The notes: generated from the sequence alone by a model not told the origin. Counted from the stretch's first letter, positions 49,696 through 61,835 are shown. The stretch: 64,000 bases of DNA from Myxocyprinus asiaticus (GCF_019703515.2 NC_059356.1:26713197-26777196), one strand, 5' to 3'. Numbers and translations are program-made.

Positions 49696-50092
49696 ACAGT
49701 TAAATTGCCCCATTGAGCAATAGCTATGTGCAATGCACATTTTAGTCTTTTTTATATTTATCCAACACATCCAACCTCTTCTGCCATTTCATTCCTCTAA
49801 AAAAACAAACAAACAACAACAATAAAACAAACAACATTTGCACTGTACATAACAGATTTGTATTTTGCACTGTACATAACAGATAACAGATTTGTTGATT
49901 TGCACTACGTATGTGTATGTGTGTATGTATGTACGTATGTGTATAATTTTTTTTATTTTTTATTATTATCTATGTCTTTCTGCTGTTTTTGTATTGTTTT
50001 TGTATTGTTGTACACTGGAAGCTCCTGTCACCAAGACAAATTCCTTATATGTGTAAGCATACTTGGCAATAAAGCTGATTCTGATTCTGAAT

Positions 50093-51570
50093 AATCTTTT
50101 ATTATTATTTCTTTAAAAAAACTGCAGTGAAACAATTTTAAAATGTGATTAACATTTGAAAAACTTTTGTCCACCAAATCAAAGTTATGTGGCACAACCA
50201 ACATGTAGGGAGCCATTAGGTGTGTTCTCATTATATAAATCTCATTAGGTGTGTTCACTTCATGCAACGCTGAGCAGACTGATCAGCACAGGACTTGAAG
50301 CAGTGCATGTTGGTTAGAAATGTTGTCCGACTTGAACCGGCGCAACCGCCGCGTCCCTGTGACGTATGCCATCACAGTACCGCGATAGTGATTCTAGAGC
50401 ATCCATCTGATGCAGGCACTGCAGTTGTTTCAGAGCAGCTGCACAATCACCAATGACGACACAGCTTATTCATGATTGGTTAGACTCACAACGTGACAAC
50501 AGTTACACGTGTTTCGTGGGCTGCATGTGCAATTGCATACTTCACATACTACTCTTACTACTTCTGCTATGGCAGTAATAAGTGTAGTATGGTAGTTTGC
50601 CATTACCATGGTGTTTATTCTGGCACCTCCTGTTCGGCGAAAAATCTCACAACTCTTGTGTTTTTATAACAGTGCATCATGTTTATATCACGTTATATTA
50701 TGTTTGTCATAGTAATATTATGTTTATTCATTAAAAACATTCAAAATGATTACAAATACTGACTACTTTATTGGTATTAAACTAATACAGGCTTTTATTT
50801 TACTTTCTTCTTGCACACCCAACTTGCACTGTATTAAGCAGCACATAAACCTTTCAAATGAATGTTTATGATTATTTTGTGTAAAATTCAAGCATCTGTC
50901 GATCTGAATCACATTTCGTCTGCAAATATCACGTGATCTGTGACTGATGTAAGTTCAGCACACAACAGGAAGCGCTAGTGTCTGGCTTGACTCTCTTGTC
51001 AACTCCTTCCCCGACTGCAAACGGCAAATCTCGCCGATCGTCAAATCGAGATGCAGTTCAAGTCGAACACACCATATCTCTTTAGACCCACAAGACTGTG
51101 TGTGGAAATGTAAAAACAAATCATTATTTTGTCATATCATTAAATATCAATATTGACATTTGAATGAAGTCACATTTTGTTAAGGTCATTTGGTGCAACC
51201 ATGAGAAAACTTCTTGATATTCTTGACTTAAAAATTCATGATATTTGTGTAAAAAAAAAAAAAAAAACATCACCTAGAAACATATGTTTAAAAACTTTTT
51301 GAAATTAATGATGAAGTTTTGTACACTCATGTATTCAAGGTGCAAGGAAACCATTTTAATACCTTTTAGTTGATGGTTGCCCCACATTACATTTTTAAAG
51401 TAATGAAATAAATTTTTTTTTTGTACAAAATGCTATAAATGTTTTTCAAACAATGTGTTAAAACAACATGAAGTTAAATAGTACATGTCTACTAAATTGA
51501 CGTGTTTTAAACCAGCTTTTTAAAAATATTTCTCATTTTTATCACCTCAGACTTATTTGTCAATGACACA
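50093..51570. other. Intergenic, no gene seen
   Basis: AT-rich sequence with a poly-A tract at 51,251-51,267. No exon, RNA or transposon terminus was recognised. Confidence 0.4.
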
Positions 51571-51646
51571 TATGTGTGCGTGTGTGTGCGTGTGTGTGTG
51601 TGTATTCCCTATATTCTTATCTGAGCATGTGGGGCTCATTATCAAC

Positions 51647-51702
<56 letters not shown>
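51571..51702. repeat. TG array and (TA)n microsatellite before VH-f
   Basis: TG-rich array at 51,573-51,603 and a TA array at 51,651-51,702, about 100 bp before the VH-f leader, within the expected promoter region. No octamer was found. Confidence 0.85.
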
Positions 51703-51709
<7 letters not shown>

Positions 51710-51801
51710 ACATTTTCTACTCCATATTTAAGCAGTGTGCATCAGTCAGTACATGGATGTTCATTTACAAGCGGCAGTTCAAACTGGCTTGCAAAATACA
51801 C

Positions 51802-52215
51802 TATGTTCTCATCATATTTAGTGTTGCTTCTGGCAATGGTATCCTGTAAGTGATGTAGAATTGTGTTTGCAAAAATAATAATAATAATAATATATTAGTC
51901 TTTAAACTGAATGCACTCTATCTCATCAATATGTTATTATTTCATTTCCAACAGGTATTTATTCGTATGAGCTCAGTCAGCCTGAGTTTCTGACTGTTTG
52001 ACCTGGTGACACTCTGACTATCAACTGTAAAGTCTCCTATTCAGTTACTAGTTATTATACAGCCTGGATTCGTCAACAGGAAATGCTCTGGAGTAGATTG
52101 GAAGGATCGAAGACGATGGAGATTTATACTACAAGGATTCACTGAAAAACAAGTTCAGCATCACCAGAGACACCTCCAGTAACACAATCACACTGAATGG
52201 GAATAATATCCAAGC
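51802..52215 (+). pseudogene. IGHV segment (VH-f), stop, frameshift and lost 3' end
   Basis: Leader 51,802-51,845 (MFSSYLVLLLAMVS, GTAAGT donor); V exon from 51,955 after TTCCAACAG: YSYELSQPEFLTV, then TGA at 51,999-52,001, TLTINCKVS, YYTAWIRQ. A frameshift at the QQEMLW region puts the rest in other frames (KNKFSITRDTSSNTITLNGN is still readable near 52,150). It stops before Cys104 and no RSS follows. Same family as the VH-d fragment. Confidence 0.9.
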
Positions 52216-52960
52216 TCCAATATCCAAGATAAATTTAAGTGTGCTGTACATTGCCTTTGCAATATTAGACACTATATACAGTATACAGATATAAAACATA
52301 CTGAAGTCTTGATTTGCTTAAGTTTAAAATCTCAAAATTATTATTTTCTTTGGATGCTGTTCAGTCTAATACACTTATCTGCAGCTTGCTGAACGGCAAC
52401 ACTATCACGCGCACACGCGGTGTCTCTCTTTCGTGGTTCCGCTTTTGAAACTCGTCAGAGGACAATAGTTGCACATTTACAGGTGATGCGAAGGGAAACA
52501 GCAGCTTCCCTGTTATGCCTAATTCATGCAAAGGATTCTCCATACAGTAAATCCGCTCCCGTGTTTGTAATTTCCGAGACATGCCTCGCGTGTGATGAAA
52601 CATGCACTGCTCCACACAATTGGCTTCTGTGCTAGGATGTGCAGTTGTGTCGAGCGTGTACCTCCTGAAAATTTATATATCCCAATTAGCCACAAAAAGT
52701 GGGGAAAAATATTAGTGAAGTTTCACCCATTGTACAAAGGTGCCTGGGTTTGTTCCAGACAGGCAGCAGGTGCCATGACCCCGCCCCCACCCTATTCCTA
52801 ACCAAATGGAGCCAGTAAGGTTGAGTAGCCTGCCAGTAACAACTCAAGACACCTTTCTCCCACCTCGCAAAGGTTTAGGAAGGGGGGGGGGGCACTGCAT
52901 TAATTGCATTATTTTTTTTACGCGTTAAACAGAAACTATTAATAGCCAACACTACTATAC
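52216..52960. other. Intergenic, nothing recognised
   Basis: Contains a poly-G tract near 52,883-52,893; no gene or mobile-element terminus supported. Confidence 0.4.
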
Positions 52961-52961
52961 A

Positions 52962-53702
52962 CCGATCAGCCACAACATTAAAACCACCTGCCTAATATTG
53001 TGTAGGTCCCCCTCCTGCCGGCAAAACAGCGCCAACCCGCATTTCAAAATAGCATTCTGAGATGATATTCTTCTCACCACTATTGTACAGAGTGGTTATC
53101 TGAGTTACCATTGACTTTGTCAGTTCAAGCAAGTCTGGCCATTCTCTGCTGATCTCTCTCATCAACAAGATGTTTCCATCCGCAGAACTGCTGCTCACTT
53201 TATGTTTTTTGTTTTTGGCACCATTCTGAGTAAATTGTAGAGACTGTTTTGCGTGAAAATTCCTGGAGATCAGCAGTTACAGAAATACTCAAACCAGCCC
53301 ATCTGGCACCAACAATCATGCCATGGTCTAAATCACTGAGATCACATTTTTTCCCCATTCTGATGGTTGATGTGAACATTAACTGAAGCTCCTGACCCGT
53401 ATCTGCTTGATTTTTTGCACTGCACTGCTGCCACACGATTGGCTGATTAGATAATTGTATGGATGATTGTTGCTGCCAGACGGGCTGGTTTGACTATTTC
53501 TGTAACTACTGATCTCCTGGGATTTCAGGAGATCAGTAGTCTAGAATTTACTCAGAATGGTGCCAAAAACAAAAAACATCCAGTGAGCAGCAGTTCTGTG
53601 GACAGAAACGCCTTGTTGAGAGGTCAACAGAGAATGGCCAGACTGTTTCGAACTGACAAAGTCTACGGTAACTCAGATATCCGCTCTGTACAATTGTGGT
53701 GA
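52962..53702. mobile_element. Foldback derivative of a Tc1-like element (head-to-head N-terminal halves)
   Basis: The left half (minus strand) has terminus sequence CACCGATCAGCCACAACATT and encodes the transposase N-terminus (MGKKCDLSDLDHGMIVGARW, VSTIYSEWCQKQKT, then QITTLYNSGEKNI in a second frame). The right half (53,463-53,702) repeats the same region inverted (MIVAARRAGLTISVT; then RRMARLFRTDK). The halves meet near 53,450; the right half ends without the terminal CACCGATCAG block. No catalytic DDE part is present. Confidence 0.8.
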
Positions 53703-53711
53703 GAAAAACAG

Positions 53712-53712
<1 letters not shown>

Positions 53713-53767
<55 letters not shown>
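53713..53767. repeat. (TA)n microsatellite
   Basis: Uninterrupted TA repeats of about 54 bp directly after the Tc1 foldback. Confidence 0.95.
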
Positions 53768-53769
<2 letters not shown>

Positions 53770-56454
53770 CTTTATTGCAGTTGCATTGTCAGGATTAACA
53801 GTATTAATGAGTTAGGGCAGCAGGATCTCAGGAGACAGAGCTGCTAAAATGTAACTCCTTCTGTGTGTTGAAGAGCCCTCGAGCAGCAACCTACTCCTGA
53901 TGGGACTCTGCTGTAGCGGTTAATTTGAGGCAGTGAGCGTAAACTGCTCTCAGTTCAGTTCAAAGGTGCTAAATAAATAGTCAAATTACAATTTTCCTTA
54001 TGTAGAATATCTGATTTGTGAAGTGGTCTAAAAGAAATAACATTATGAAATTACAGTATGATCATCATACTACCTCCATACAAAAGCATAAGATTCATTG
54101 AGCCTATAAGAAATCACATTGAAGGATTATAGCTTTCAGATGTGGTTTAAAATCTGTTTGAGTCAAACAGAATTATCATTCGGAAAGCTTCAAACACTAT
54201 TCAATCACTAATTTATAGGCTTAAAGTCTGTGTTGTTAAGTGACGACTTAATGCAGCCTATACCAGCCAGAGAGTGACTACTGCCTGCAGCATTTCAGAT
54301 AATAGACTACCAACACAGGACTGCAAACTACGGAATCACTCAGTCAATTTAGGTAATATTTTGAATAAATTAATATTATTCAATGAGCGCATGACTAATA
54401 TTACACATACTATATAAATAGATAATATTTACAATAACTGCAATGCCAGAGGTCTAATGGGTTTAGAACGACATGAGAGTAAGTAAATGATAACAGAATT
54501 TTCATGTTAAGGTGAAGTATCACTTTATATTTACTCACTGAACTAACCTAAAAGAAGAATTATGACAACACTGTTGTTAACAATGAGCATACCATGAGTT
54601 CCTACTGGACATGTAAAATGTGCATCCCTGATGATCCTTCTGCTGATCTCTCTACTTTGCTCTTCCTCTTCTTCTGTGTCACTTTCTCCTTCCAATATCT
54701 CCTCTCCATCTTCTTTCTGTCCCTCCACTGCATTCTTCTCTTTGAATTAAAAGGTATAATTCAACCTTTTGTAAAGTTGCCTCTGCTCTCCTGCTACCTC
54801 TCCATACTGCTTTAATTATTTAACAAAATAGCTGTCTATGTCTCCCTTCCTCTTCATTTGGGCCTTATTCTGTCACACAGCATAGGTAATAGGTAAACTT
54901 AATTGTCAACAATTTAACATCAAGATACGAATAGAAAAAAAAAAAAATTATATAATTAAAATTTGGGAATTTCTCATTCTCATCTCCTCTCTGGACAAGT
55001 GCGTTCTGGGCTGTTCCTCCATACACGCTGCTCATCTACCGATCTGCAGGGGGCAGAAATTCACTTTTATCTGACTGAAATCATATTCAACTAACATGGT
55101 TAGATTATGTACAACGAACATAAAAATAGCATGTACTACAACTATTGCGAATTATAGTCCATGTAAGAAATGTGCTTTTAAAGTAAGCACATTGAAGTCA
55201 GCGAACACATCAAAACATACTGTAGCGCTGCCGGGTAGCCAGCGTGCATTGCGACAGGTTAAGGACTGACTAAGATTGGACTGAATAACTCAGCCATTCT
55301 GCAAAATTGTTAAAATTGGTTTAATTGATTGTACTATCAGAATTTGCCATATTTAAATTTTCTTGTTTGTGCCTTACCATTATGTAACTTTGTAGTCCTC
55401 AGATACTACAACTGAAGGTGTGCCATGTTACCTTTGTGTGATTGTGTCAGACTCTGTCAGTGTCTTATTTGAGTAACAGCAAAAAAGGAGATTTTAATAC
55501 ATTTTATAAACTGTGAAATGTAGCATTACAGTGGTATACAACAAGTGATAATTTAATGGTTGAAAGTGGGGTGGCAAAGCTTCTAGTTAGGGTGGCAGCT
55601 GCCACCCCGTGCCACGCCCCTGATCATACTGATAATTGCTTTGCGTTCTTTAACATTAGCGGGCTATGACAGATTCGAAAGATATATGACATTTCTAGGG
55701 TCCTGTCTGTTGGTCAGTAAAATGCTATTTTCATAGGGCTTGTTCGGCCTCCTGTATATCTCACATTTCACAGTTATGTCAGAAGTGGGAAAGGGGTTTT
55801 TGGTCAATGTGTGATGTGAGTAGCATGATCATGATTTTTTTGTTGTTGTTGTTGCAAAAGTCAATAACCTGAAGCACTCATTCTATTTGTTTAATGTGAG
55901 CTACAAAAGTACATTTTTGTCCTAGCAGTAGGTGGCAGTAATGCATCACTTGGGTAGGGTATGGATGTTCACAACTCATATCAAATAACATACATTTTCA
56001 GTCGTTAAAAAAATAAAAATAAAATATTAATAAAAAAATAAAATACACTGAATAAAAAAAGTAAACTTAATCAGTTTACAATAACAAAGTCATCTCTAAG
56101 GGTTACATCAAGTGGAAATAGCTCCCAAATGGTATATTGCAGGTTACCACTTTTTATAGTGTAATTTTGTGATATTATTTTTAAATAATGTCTGCCAACA
56201 GGCATACTTTTCTTCAAATTACCCACAACAAAGAATAATTAAAAGCCATTTAAGAATAAAGAGTTAAAATAAATGTAGTCCACAAAAAACTTTTATCTCT
56301 AATAACAGAAAAATAATCTCTATGATATCTCATAACCCCCCAAACAAATCTCAACATTGACTCTTATATTTCATAGTTTTTCATACACTGAAAAAAGAAA
56401 AGAAAAAAAAAATACCCCCCAAAAAAAGTGCTTTATGTGGTTATCTAAATTAAC
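53770..56454. other. Intergenic with repeat fragments; no gene supported
   Basis: At 54,463-54,530, GAACGACATGAGAGTAAGTA and TTTCATGTTAAGGTGAAGTA are a decayed end of a foldback family related to the clpp-intron element. At 55,590-55,622, GGTGGCAGCTGCCACCCC and GTGCCACGCCCCTG resemble a hAT-like terminus; its partner was not found. A minus-strand acidic frame at 54,728-54,600 is discussed under rejected items. Confidence 0.4.
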
Positions 56455-57012
56455 GTCTTGGTTACTTTCGTAACCTCCGTTCCCTGAAGGAGGGAACGAG
56501 ATGTTGTGTCGATGCAGTGACACTAGGGGTCACACTTGAGAGCCCCAAACACCTCTGATCTTTTGAGGAATTTGCATGCCACTCCCCCGGACATACGGGT
56601 ATAAAAGGAGCTGGCTCGCAACCACTCATTCAGGTTTTGTGCTGAGGAGCTGAGACAAGGTCCAGGCCATTTCAGCGGGTAGTTCAGTGTTGTGGCAGGA
56701 GGGACACAATGTCTCGTTCCCTCCATCAGGGAACGGAGGTTATGAAAGTAACCAAGACGTTCCCTCTCTATCACTCACTCTACGTTGTGTCGATGTAGTA
56801 ACACTAGGGGTCTCTATACAAAATGCCACAATTAGCTGAACTGTTTTACGTGGAAAGGCGGTGCGAGACGGGCAGACCACTGTGTGCCTCGTAGTCAGCG
56901 CACCTGGTCGTCACGTAACCTCCCCCAAAGCTCCCATGAGTGTCGTATGGTACCCTGCACCTCGGGAACAAGTCGACTGCCCAAAAAAATGGGGACAGGC
57001 TAGCCCAGCCGA
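56455..57012 (-). mobile_element. DIRS-type end fragment (copy C)
   Basis: Matches the reverse complement of the right end of copy B: GGTTACTTTCGTAACCTC, ATACGGGTATAAAAGGAGCT, ACGTAACCTCCCCCAA, CAAGTCGACTGCCCA and GGGACAGGCTAGCCCA. It contains inverted-repeat and subterminal sequence only. Its inner edge near 57,012 abuts the truncated VH-g segment. Confidence 0.75.
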
Positions 57013-57262
57013 CTCACAAACTTACATGTACAATAACTGGATTTACATTCAACAGTCTTGTTTTAAACTGGATCAGACAGACCCCTGGAAAAGGACTGGA
57101 GTGGATTGCATAGATCAGTACATCCAGTACTCCTATATACTATTCCCAGTCTGTTCAAGGAAGGTTCACAGTGTCCAGAGATGACTCCAGAAGTCAGTTG
57201 TACCTACAGATGAACAGCCTAAAGACTGAAGACACTGCTATTTATTACTGTGCTAAAAGAGA
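57013..57262 (+). pseudogene. IGHV fragment (VH-g), 5' part lost, one nonsense codon
   Basis: The remaining V exon begins within FR1 at [10 protein letters not shown], followed by [19 protein letters not shown] at 57,111-57,113 at the first residue of CDR2, then [34 protein letters not shown]. Trp41 and both domain Cys positions are present. Leader, promoter and most of FR1 are replaced by DIRS sequence. The FR3 ([15 protein letters not shown]) is the classic vertebrate VH clan type, a different family from the other segments. Confidence 0.85.
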
Positions 57263-57300
57263 CACAGTGATTGTTAATGCCACTAAGCCTTACAAAAACC
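57263..57300 (+). promoter_or_regulatory. RSS of VH-g with 22-bp spacer
   Basis: CACAGTG at 57,263-57,269, 22-bp spacer, consensus nonamer ACAAAAACC at 57,292-57,300. The spacer is one base shorter than in the other five signals. Confidence 0.85.
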
Positions 57301-58489
57301 ACTTCCTCATTCACGTATAGGCTAATGAAATGAAATACTGAAATATTGATTTCTGAACTGCAGGACAAAGCACACAAATGTCCACTTAAAAAAAGACATT
57401 TTAACAAGAAACACCAATGGTGAGTTTCAGTTGTTTTAAAAACAATATTGCCCCAATTTTGTGTGTTTTTGTGAAATGATGTTTTTGACTTTACACAGTG
57501 ACAAGAACAAGGAGAAAACATACAGAGTTTAGACATGGTGCATAACTGTGCACAAAAGGTTTGAGAGGCAAACCACAAGCATTCCTATGTATACAAAAGT
57601 AATGGAACAACATGCCAACCTCATGTCCACAATGTCAGTTATGTCCCATCTCTCTGACTTCCTGTCTAATTTATATTCAGTATGTCAGCACTGGATTGTA
57701 CCGTGTGCTTTGTACAGGTTGTTAGATTTATGTTTCATAGCTCCACAGTTTAGAGACTACAGCAACAATGCATGTTCAAATTTTCCTGTGCTTTTATGTT
57801 ACCTGGTAGTGTTATCAGGTCCATGAATGAGAAGCACTGTTCTGCGCTGAAATAGCCCTCTGCATCCAGTGAGGTGCTGGTATAAACTCTAAACTATTGA
57901 CTGATAGAACATTTAGCAGCCTAATGCACATGTTATAACTGGTCTACTGCAGCTATCTAAGAAAATGCTGCTTTTAGCAGTCTATTTCTTCACAGCAATT
58001 CTATGAGGATAGAATATGCACACCATGGCTAGTGTGTTAAAGACATAAATTCAGAATAAATTTCAGAAGTCTGACGTCTTTCTCAGATTTAATTATCTTT
58101 GCATAGTCTTGGCAGTTGCTTTATAAGCAGTATGGTCTCAAGAGAATTCAGTTTAAGGTTGTTACTTAATTTCTGCAATGTTCTCTCAAGATTTTCCAGA
58201 GTTTTGTTATGTTTCTGGAGTTCCCTGCATTTAAGCATGGCATTAAATATTTTGTGTAAAATATCCTGTACAAAAACAAGTGATTTTATTTTAGACAATA
58301 TCCAAGTGGAGAAATTTCATGTAATTTATCTCTAGTCATAAATTGGACTTGTCCCCTTTAAGAGTTTTGCAACACCTGCTTTGCGGCACTCTCTCCTGTT
58401 AGAAGCGTGAGAACATACATTGTGCAAGAGAGCTCCAGGTTTTGGTCATCGGTTGATAATGCTTTGGGTAAATATCAAATTTGACACAA
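57301..58489. other. Intergenic, no gene seen
   Basis: No D, J or constant-region exon was recognised. Short open frames have no supporting motifs. Confidence 0.4.
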
Positions 58490-58890
58490 AACATCTCGGT
58501 TACTGTTGTAACCTCCATTCCCTGATGGAGGGAATGAGACGTTTTGTCGATGTAGTGACACTAGCAGTCACTCTTGGGATCCCCAAACACCTCTAATCTT
58601 TGATAAAAGGCCAATGAGAATTGGCGAGTGGAATTTGCATGCCACTGTCCCAGACATACGGGTATAAAAGGAGCTGGCTTGCAACCACTCATTCAGGTTT
58701 TGTGCTGAGGAGCCGAGACAAGGTCCCGGCCATTTCAGCCGATAGTACAGCGTTGTGGCAAGAGGGACACAACGTCTTGTTCCCTCCATCAGGGAACAGA
58801 GGTTACAACAGTAACCAAGACGTCACTCACTCGACGTTGTGTTGATGTAGTGAGACTAGGGGTCCCTATAGAAAAATGCCACAACAGCTG
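58490..58890 (+). repeat. DIRS copy B left inverted terminal repeat
   Basis: Contains ACATACGGGTATAAAAGGAG (TATA-like), GTCGATGTAGTGACACTAG and two inverted copies of the TTCCCTGATGGAGGGAA motif. It pairs with 63,645-64,000 in reverse complement. Confidence 0.8.
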
Positions 58891-59429
58891 GACCGTGTTA
58901 CGTGAACTGCCAATGCAGGTGCAAGCAAGCTGCTGCGTGCTTAATAGCAGGTGCATCAATCCACACATAACCTCCCCCAACGCCCCACAAGATGTCATGT
59001 AGTTTCCCACATCCCAGAGGGGGGGAAGCGACGTAACTAGCATGGAAGCAGGCCGTGCCAGCCGTAGCCTTTTCTCTCTGTTTTCTCTCCACAGAGTATT
59101 AGATTCAGCTGGGGCTGTCTAATGCTATTACACACGCTGGGGAACGTGTTCTTTTCCTTTCCTATTCTTTCAGGGGAAAAAGTCCCCACAGAGACCACAT
59201 CCTGCCCGAAGGGGAGGTAACATGTGGAAATTCGTCATGTGGGCTCACCAGCCGCACATGGAAGAGGCACGGTGGTAGGTCCTGCCTGGAAGGGGAGGAG
59301 CTTTACAAACACAGTGACCGGGGGCAGAGAGGGCTCTGCCCAAGGGAGACACAGGTCTGCCAACAGGGAGACCATACCACGGAATATACATCACAGGGGG
59401 TTACCAGAGTAACCGGCACCTGTGGAGCA

Positions 59430-60838
59430 CCTATCCCAGTACAGGGCATATTAGTACCCGTACTGGGTCCGGCTGCGAATTCCTCCGCCGAATTCGTGAG
59501 CCACAGGGCTAGGGAAGAAGTGCACATCTTCGCCACATGGAGGGGAAAGGCGCTATATGCAAGCGATACACCCAGCCAGCTGTTCCATATTACCAAACTT
59601 ACCTGTTTGTACCTGACAAAACAGGTAATTTGGGGACATCAATGGGACCACTGCCAGGTATCCTCCCACGGACCTCCCATTCCCCAGCATGCTCGCTTGT
59701 CCCGGTTGGGCTCTCGGACGAGACCGCCGGCTCGTCTCAGGGTGAGTTCGACTTCTCGTTCAGAGCTCGGGAAGACGATGAGTTATCGAGCGCAGCATCG
59801 GAGAGTGGTCTTGTCTAGTCTGATGCAGAGGCTTTGGCTGGGCTTCCTCCTTCGGGAATGGTCGCCCAGTCTCAGGCCAACACGGAAATGATGGACATGC
59901 TTTCCCGGTCGGCAGCAAGCGTTGGGCTAGAGTGGAACCCTCCACTCTCCCCTGAACCCTTGTGGCTCGATGATTGGTTCCTAGGCTCAGGACGCCACCT
60001 ATGGCCATGCCCCACCCCGGTCCCTTTCTTTCGGAAGTGCATGAGGAGCTGACAAGATCATGGGAGGCACCTTTTACTGCCCGGTCCCAGTCTTTCAGCT
60101 CCCCCGCTCTCACTACCGTCGATGGTGGAGCAACCAGGGGGTATTCAGTGATCCCCCAGGTGGATAAAGTGCTCGCGGTGCACTTGTGTCTGCAGAGCGC
60201 CGCCACCTGGCGTGGGTGCCCGAAGCTCCCGTCCAGGGCCTGTAGGTTTACGTCATCCCTGACAACTGTGGCCTGCTGTGTCGCTGGACAATCCGCCTCC
60301 GCCCTGCATGCCATGGCTCTCCTGCAAGAACACCAAGCCAAGGTGCTAAAAGAACTGCACGAGGGTAGTTCTGACCCAGGATTGATGCAGGAACTGCGCT
60401 CGGCGACCGACCTCGCTCTCCGGGCGATGAAGGTCACGGCGCGGTCTCTTGGGCAGGCGATATCGACCCTGGTTGTCCAGGAGCACCACCTTTGGCTCAA
60501 CTTGGTCGAGATGGAAGAGGTGGACAAGGCACGGTTCCTTGACGCCCCCATTTCCCAGGTTGGCCTGTTTGGCGATGCCATCGAAGACTTTGCCCAGAAG
60601 TTCTCGACGGTGAAGAAGCAGATGGAGGCCTTACAACATATCCTGCCCCGGCGCGGCTTAAGACCCCACACCCTGTCTGCTTGTTGCCAAGGGCGTCCTC
60701 CTGCAGCAACAACACCGGCTCTGCTGCAGCCCGCCCCTGTGGCTAGGCTTTGGCGTGGAGCCCTCCGCAGGAAGCAGATGCCACCCGTCTCGTGGACGGC
60801 CGCTAAGAACCTGAGGAAGGCATTCTTTCTCCATGTCT
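59430..60838 (+). pseudogene. DIRS Gag-like protein (copy B)
   Basis: The first frame to TAG at 59,816-59,818 has FDFSFRAREDDELSSAASES; readthrough gives a segment to WLDDWFLGSG, then a frameshift near 59,990 leads into the long frame (59,974-60,867) with KLPSRACRFTSSLTTVACC, ALHAMALLQEHQAKVLKELH, TLVVQEHHLWLNLVEMEEV, APISQVGLFGDAIEDFAQKF and AAKNLRKAFF. It is cut by the deletion that removed the RT core. The long frame is better kept than in copy A. Confidence 0.75.
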
Positions 60839-61835
60839 CACGAACGAGCACACACAGTCGGTGCTGAACTGTCTGAAGGCGTTCAGACGGAGGACAGCAG
60901 TTCCACTGAAACTTTTTCAGAGGCTCCTGGGGCATATGGCATCCTCAGCGGTGGCCACACCGCTTGGGTTGATGCACATAAGACCTCTTCAGCACTGGCT
61001 TCAGACTCGAGTCCCAAGATGGGCATGGCACCATGGGACACATCGCGTGGCCATCACGCCGATCTGTCACTGCCTCTTCAGTCCTTGGACCGACCTCACA
61101 TTTCTATGGGCAGGGGTTCCCCTAGAGCAGGTCTCCAGGTGCATTGTGGTTACAACAGATGCCTCCAAGACAGGCTGGAGCACCGTATGCAATGGGCACA
61201 CAGCCGCTGGCTCCTGGACTGGCCCGCGGCTGCGTTGGCACATCAACTGCCTAGAGTTGTTGGCAGTACTGCTCGCCCTGTGGAGGTTTCGGCCATTGAT
61301 CCAGGGCAAGCACTTGTTGGTTCGGATGGACAACACAGCGACGGTAGTGTACATCAACCGTCAAGGTGGTCTACGCTCCCATTGCGTGTCACAACTCGCC
61401 CGCGGTCTCCTCCTCTGGAGTCAGCAGCACCTCATGTCGCTACGAGCCACTCACATCCCGGGCGACCTCAACACCGCAGCGGACGCGCTGTCACGTCAGG
61501 TTATCCTCAGGGGAGAGTGGAGACTCCACCCTCAGGTGGTTCAGCTGATTTGGAGTCGATTCGGTCGAGCACAGGTAGACCTGTTTGCTTCCCGGGAATC
61601 CTCCCATTGCCCACTTTGGTACACCCTGACCGAGGCACCCCTCAGTATAGATGCGCTGGCACACAGCTGGCCCCCTGGACCACACAAATACGTGTTTCCC
61701 CCAGTGAGCCTACTTGCACAGACCCTGTGCAAGGTCAGGGAGGATGAGGAGCAGATCATCCTAGTAGCACCCTACTGGCCCACCCAGACGTGGTTCTCAG
61801 ACCTCACGCTCCTCACGACAGCTTCCCCCCGGTGA
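60839..61835 (+). CDS. DIRS RT connection and RNase H (copy B), partial
   Basis: Frame open from about 60,839 to the stop at 61,833-61,835. It starts within the RT thumb/connection (NCLKAFRRRTAVPLKLFQ), passes GVPLEQVSR and carries a full RNase H: Asp in VTTDASKTGW, Glu in CLELLAVLLAL, Asp in VRMDNTATVVYINRQGG and Asp in HIPGDLNTAADALSR. The C-terminal extension (QVDLFASRESSHCPLWYTL, VAPYWPTQTWFSDL) is typical of DIRS/retroelement RNase H tails. No start codon of its own; translation would need fusion to the deleted RT. Confidence 0.8.

Larger units (their letters stand above)
46972..50092 (+). mobile_element. Rex1/CR1-type LINE, about full length, inactive
   Basis: Starts AAGATGGCACCGCGGATGG, encodes endonuclease then RT, and ends with a 3' tail of GATTCT repeats after GGCAATAAAGCTGATTCTGA. 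CTGAATA occurs just before the 5' end and at the 3' end, a possible but unproven target duplication. The 3' UTR (49,696-50,092) has short simple repeats. The coding frame is broken twice. Confidence 0.85.

Noticed and set aside
54600..54728. Minus-strand acidic frame (EGQKEDGEEILEGESDTEEEEEQ), possibly an exon like the CD225 N-terminus
   Set aside because: It starts from GTG, not ATG; no CD225 core or second exon was found nearby; and the acidic run reflects a CTTCCTCTTCTT-type low-complexity stretch.
57301..58489. Possible D or J segments downstream of the last V
   Set aside because: I looked for RSS pairs with 12-bp spacers and for the J WGxG motif and saw none; the orientation suggests they lie beyond the window.
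59760..60935. Minus-strand frame of 391 codons over the DIRS Gag region
   Set aside because: It is antisense to Gag, whose sequence is shared with copy A; it is a GC-rich shadow frame.
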